A stretch of 6,608 nucleotides of DNA, from the NCBI GenBank assembly GCA_024635885.1, contig JAGXIA010000120.1, forward strand, positions 1-6,608. The letters are read 5' to 3'. This document shows, piece by piece, positions 6,284-6,608 of this stretch. The position numbers were made by a program, and so were the translations under genes. The notes beneath the pieces are model-generated. The model did no database searches and was not told the origin of the DNA. It saw only the letters and a list, made by a program, of their open reading frames with translations. Source of the DNA: Helicobacteraceae bacterium. GTDB taxonomy: Bacteria; Campylobacterota; Campylobacteria; Campylobacterales; Sulfurimonadaceae. Within the stretch, counting starts at the first letter, position 1. Every line of letters begins with the position of its first letter.

Positions 6284-6391
6284 TACTCAATAGTAGCAAG
6301 ATAATGTTTCCTCTTGATTACAAAATAATTTAAGGCTTAAAGTATTACAATGAAGGTAAAGGTAAATGACTTTTATAAAAAAGGCTAAGGT
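6284..6391. promoter_or_regulatory. Divergent intergenic region with palindrome and candidate promoter
   Basis: This 108-base AT-rich spacer separates two divergent signalling genes and should hold promoters for both. A perfect 13-base inverted repeat, TTTAAG-G-CTTAAA, lies at 6329-6341. Five bases to its right is TACAAT (6346-6351), a -10-like hexamer for the rightward PAS gene, so a protein bound to the palindrome would cover the -35 region. AAGG at 6381-6384, seven bases before the ATG, is the likely ribosome binding site for the PAS gene. I could not choose a -10 for the leftward gene with any confidence. Confidence 0.35.
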
Positions 6392-6608
6392 ATGTCAGAA
6401 CAAGATTCATTAAGCATACAGATTCCAATCGATGTGATTCCTATAAATGTTGTTGTGTATCGTTATGTTGAGGGTGATTTTATTTTTGTTGATATGAATG
6501 ATATGGCTCAAAAGACAGAGCAGGTGAATAAAGATGAACTCATTGGTAAATTTGTTACAGAAGTCTTTCCCGGTATTAAAAAATTTGGTCTCTTTGATGT
6601 TCTGCTTA
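6392..6608 (+). CDS. PAS-domain signalling protein, 3' end cut off by window
   Basis: The frame from ATG at 6392 stays open to the window end, giving 72 residues of an incomplete protein. After a short N-terminus (MSEQDSLSIQ), the sequence IPINVVVYRYVEGDFIFVDMN, followed by KDELIGKFVTEVFPG (about 48-62), has the layout of a PAS sensory domain: an opening strand, a glycine-aspartate turn, then the helical DELIGK and xEVFPG signature common in PAS S-box proteins. In Campylobacterota such an N-terminal PAS usually precedes a histidine kinase, GGDEF or further PAS domains, but the output domain lies outside the window. The ribosome binding site is AAGG at 6381-6384. The gene is divergent from the c-di-GMP gene, so a functional link is possible but unproven. 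Confidence 0.85.
   Translation, partial: MSEQDSLSIQIPIDVIPINVVVYRYVEGDFIFVDMNDMAQKTEQVNKDELIGKFVTEVFPGIKKFGLFDVLL

Noticed and set aside
6350..6388. Twelve-codon frame (MKVKVNDFYKKG) just before the PAS gene, considered as a leader peptide
   Set aside because: It has no ribosome binding site, and its ATG overlaps the candidate -10, so it would probably lie outside the transcript.

Overview
The window is AT-rich and gene-dense. Its protein sequences look like Campylobacterota (epsilonproteobacteria), most likely a Sulfurimonas-type or related marine or sulfur-oxidising genus. This placement rests on residue-level familiarity with the DnaX, the CI-repressor-like HTH, the PAS protein and the EAL-CBS-GGDEF protein; no search was run. 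I see no tRNA, rRNA, CRISPR array, insertion sequence or phage structural gene.

Layout. Positions 1-1913 (+ strand) hold a two-component pair: the 3' part of an OmpR/PhoB-family response regulator, overlapping by 7 bases a PhoR-like sensor histidine kinase that starts at TTG. At 1988-2200 (+) is a 70-residue stand-alone helix-turn-helix protein that resembles only the DNA-binding half of CI/S24-type repressors. It converges almost end to end with dnaX (2206-3951, -), the DNA polymerase III gamma/tau clamp-loader subunit. Upstream of dnaX on the same strand are a small exported Spy/CpxP-like protein with two LTxxQ-type motifs (4014-4439, -) and a cyclic-di-GMP protein with the order EAL, CBS pair, GGDEF (4520-6283, -). 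A divergent 108-base spacer then leads to the start of a PAS-domain signalling protein (6392 to the window end, +).

How the genes fit together. Most of the window is signal transduction (two-component pair, HTH, c-di-GMP enzyme, PAS sensor) around one housekeeping replication gene. No single pathway is evident. The Spy-like gene has two TTAACA half-sites at 11-base spacing just upstream of a -10-like hexamer, the geometry used by OmpR/PhoB-family regulators. This makes control by such a regulator, possibly the one at the left edge, a reasonable but untested idea.

The most interesting signals are: (1) a run of ten A residues inside dnaX, where an out-of-frame TGA lies directly after the run, a layout like known dnaX slippage sites; (2) the 11-base-spaced direct repeat before the Spy-like gene; (3) the EAL-CBS-GGDEF enzyme with a complete EAL site but a GGDDF motif and no visible I-site; (4) the minimal HTH protein with clustered cysteines. 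I found no clear evidence of a wholly new defence or mobile system here.
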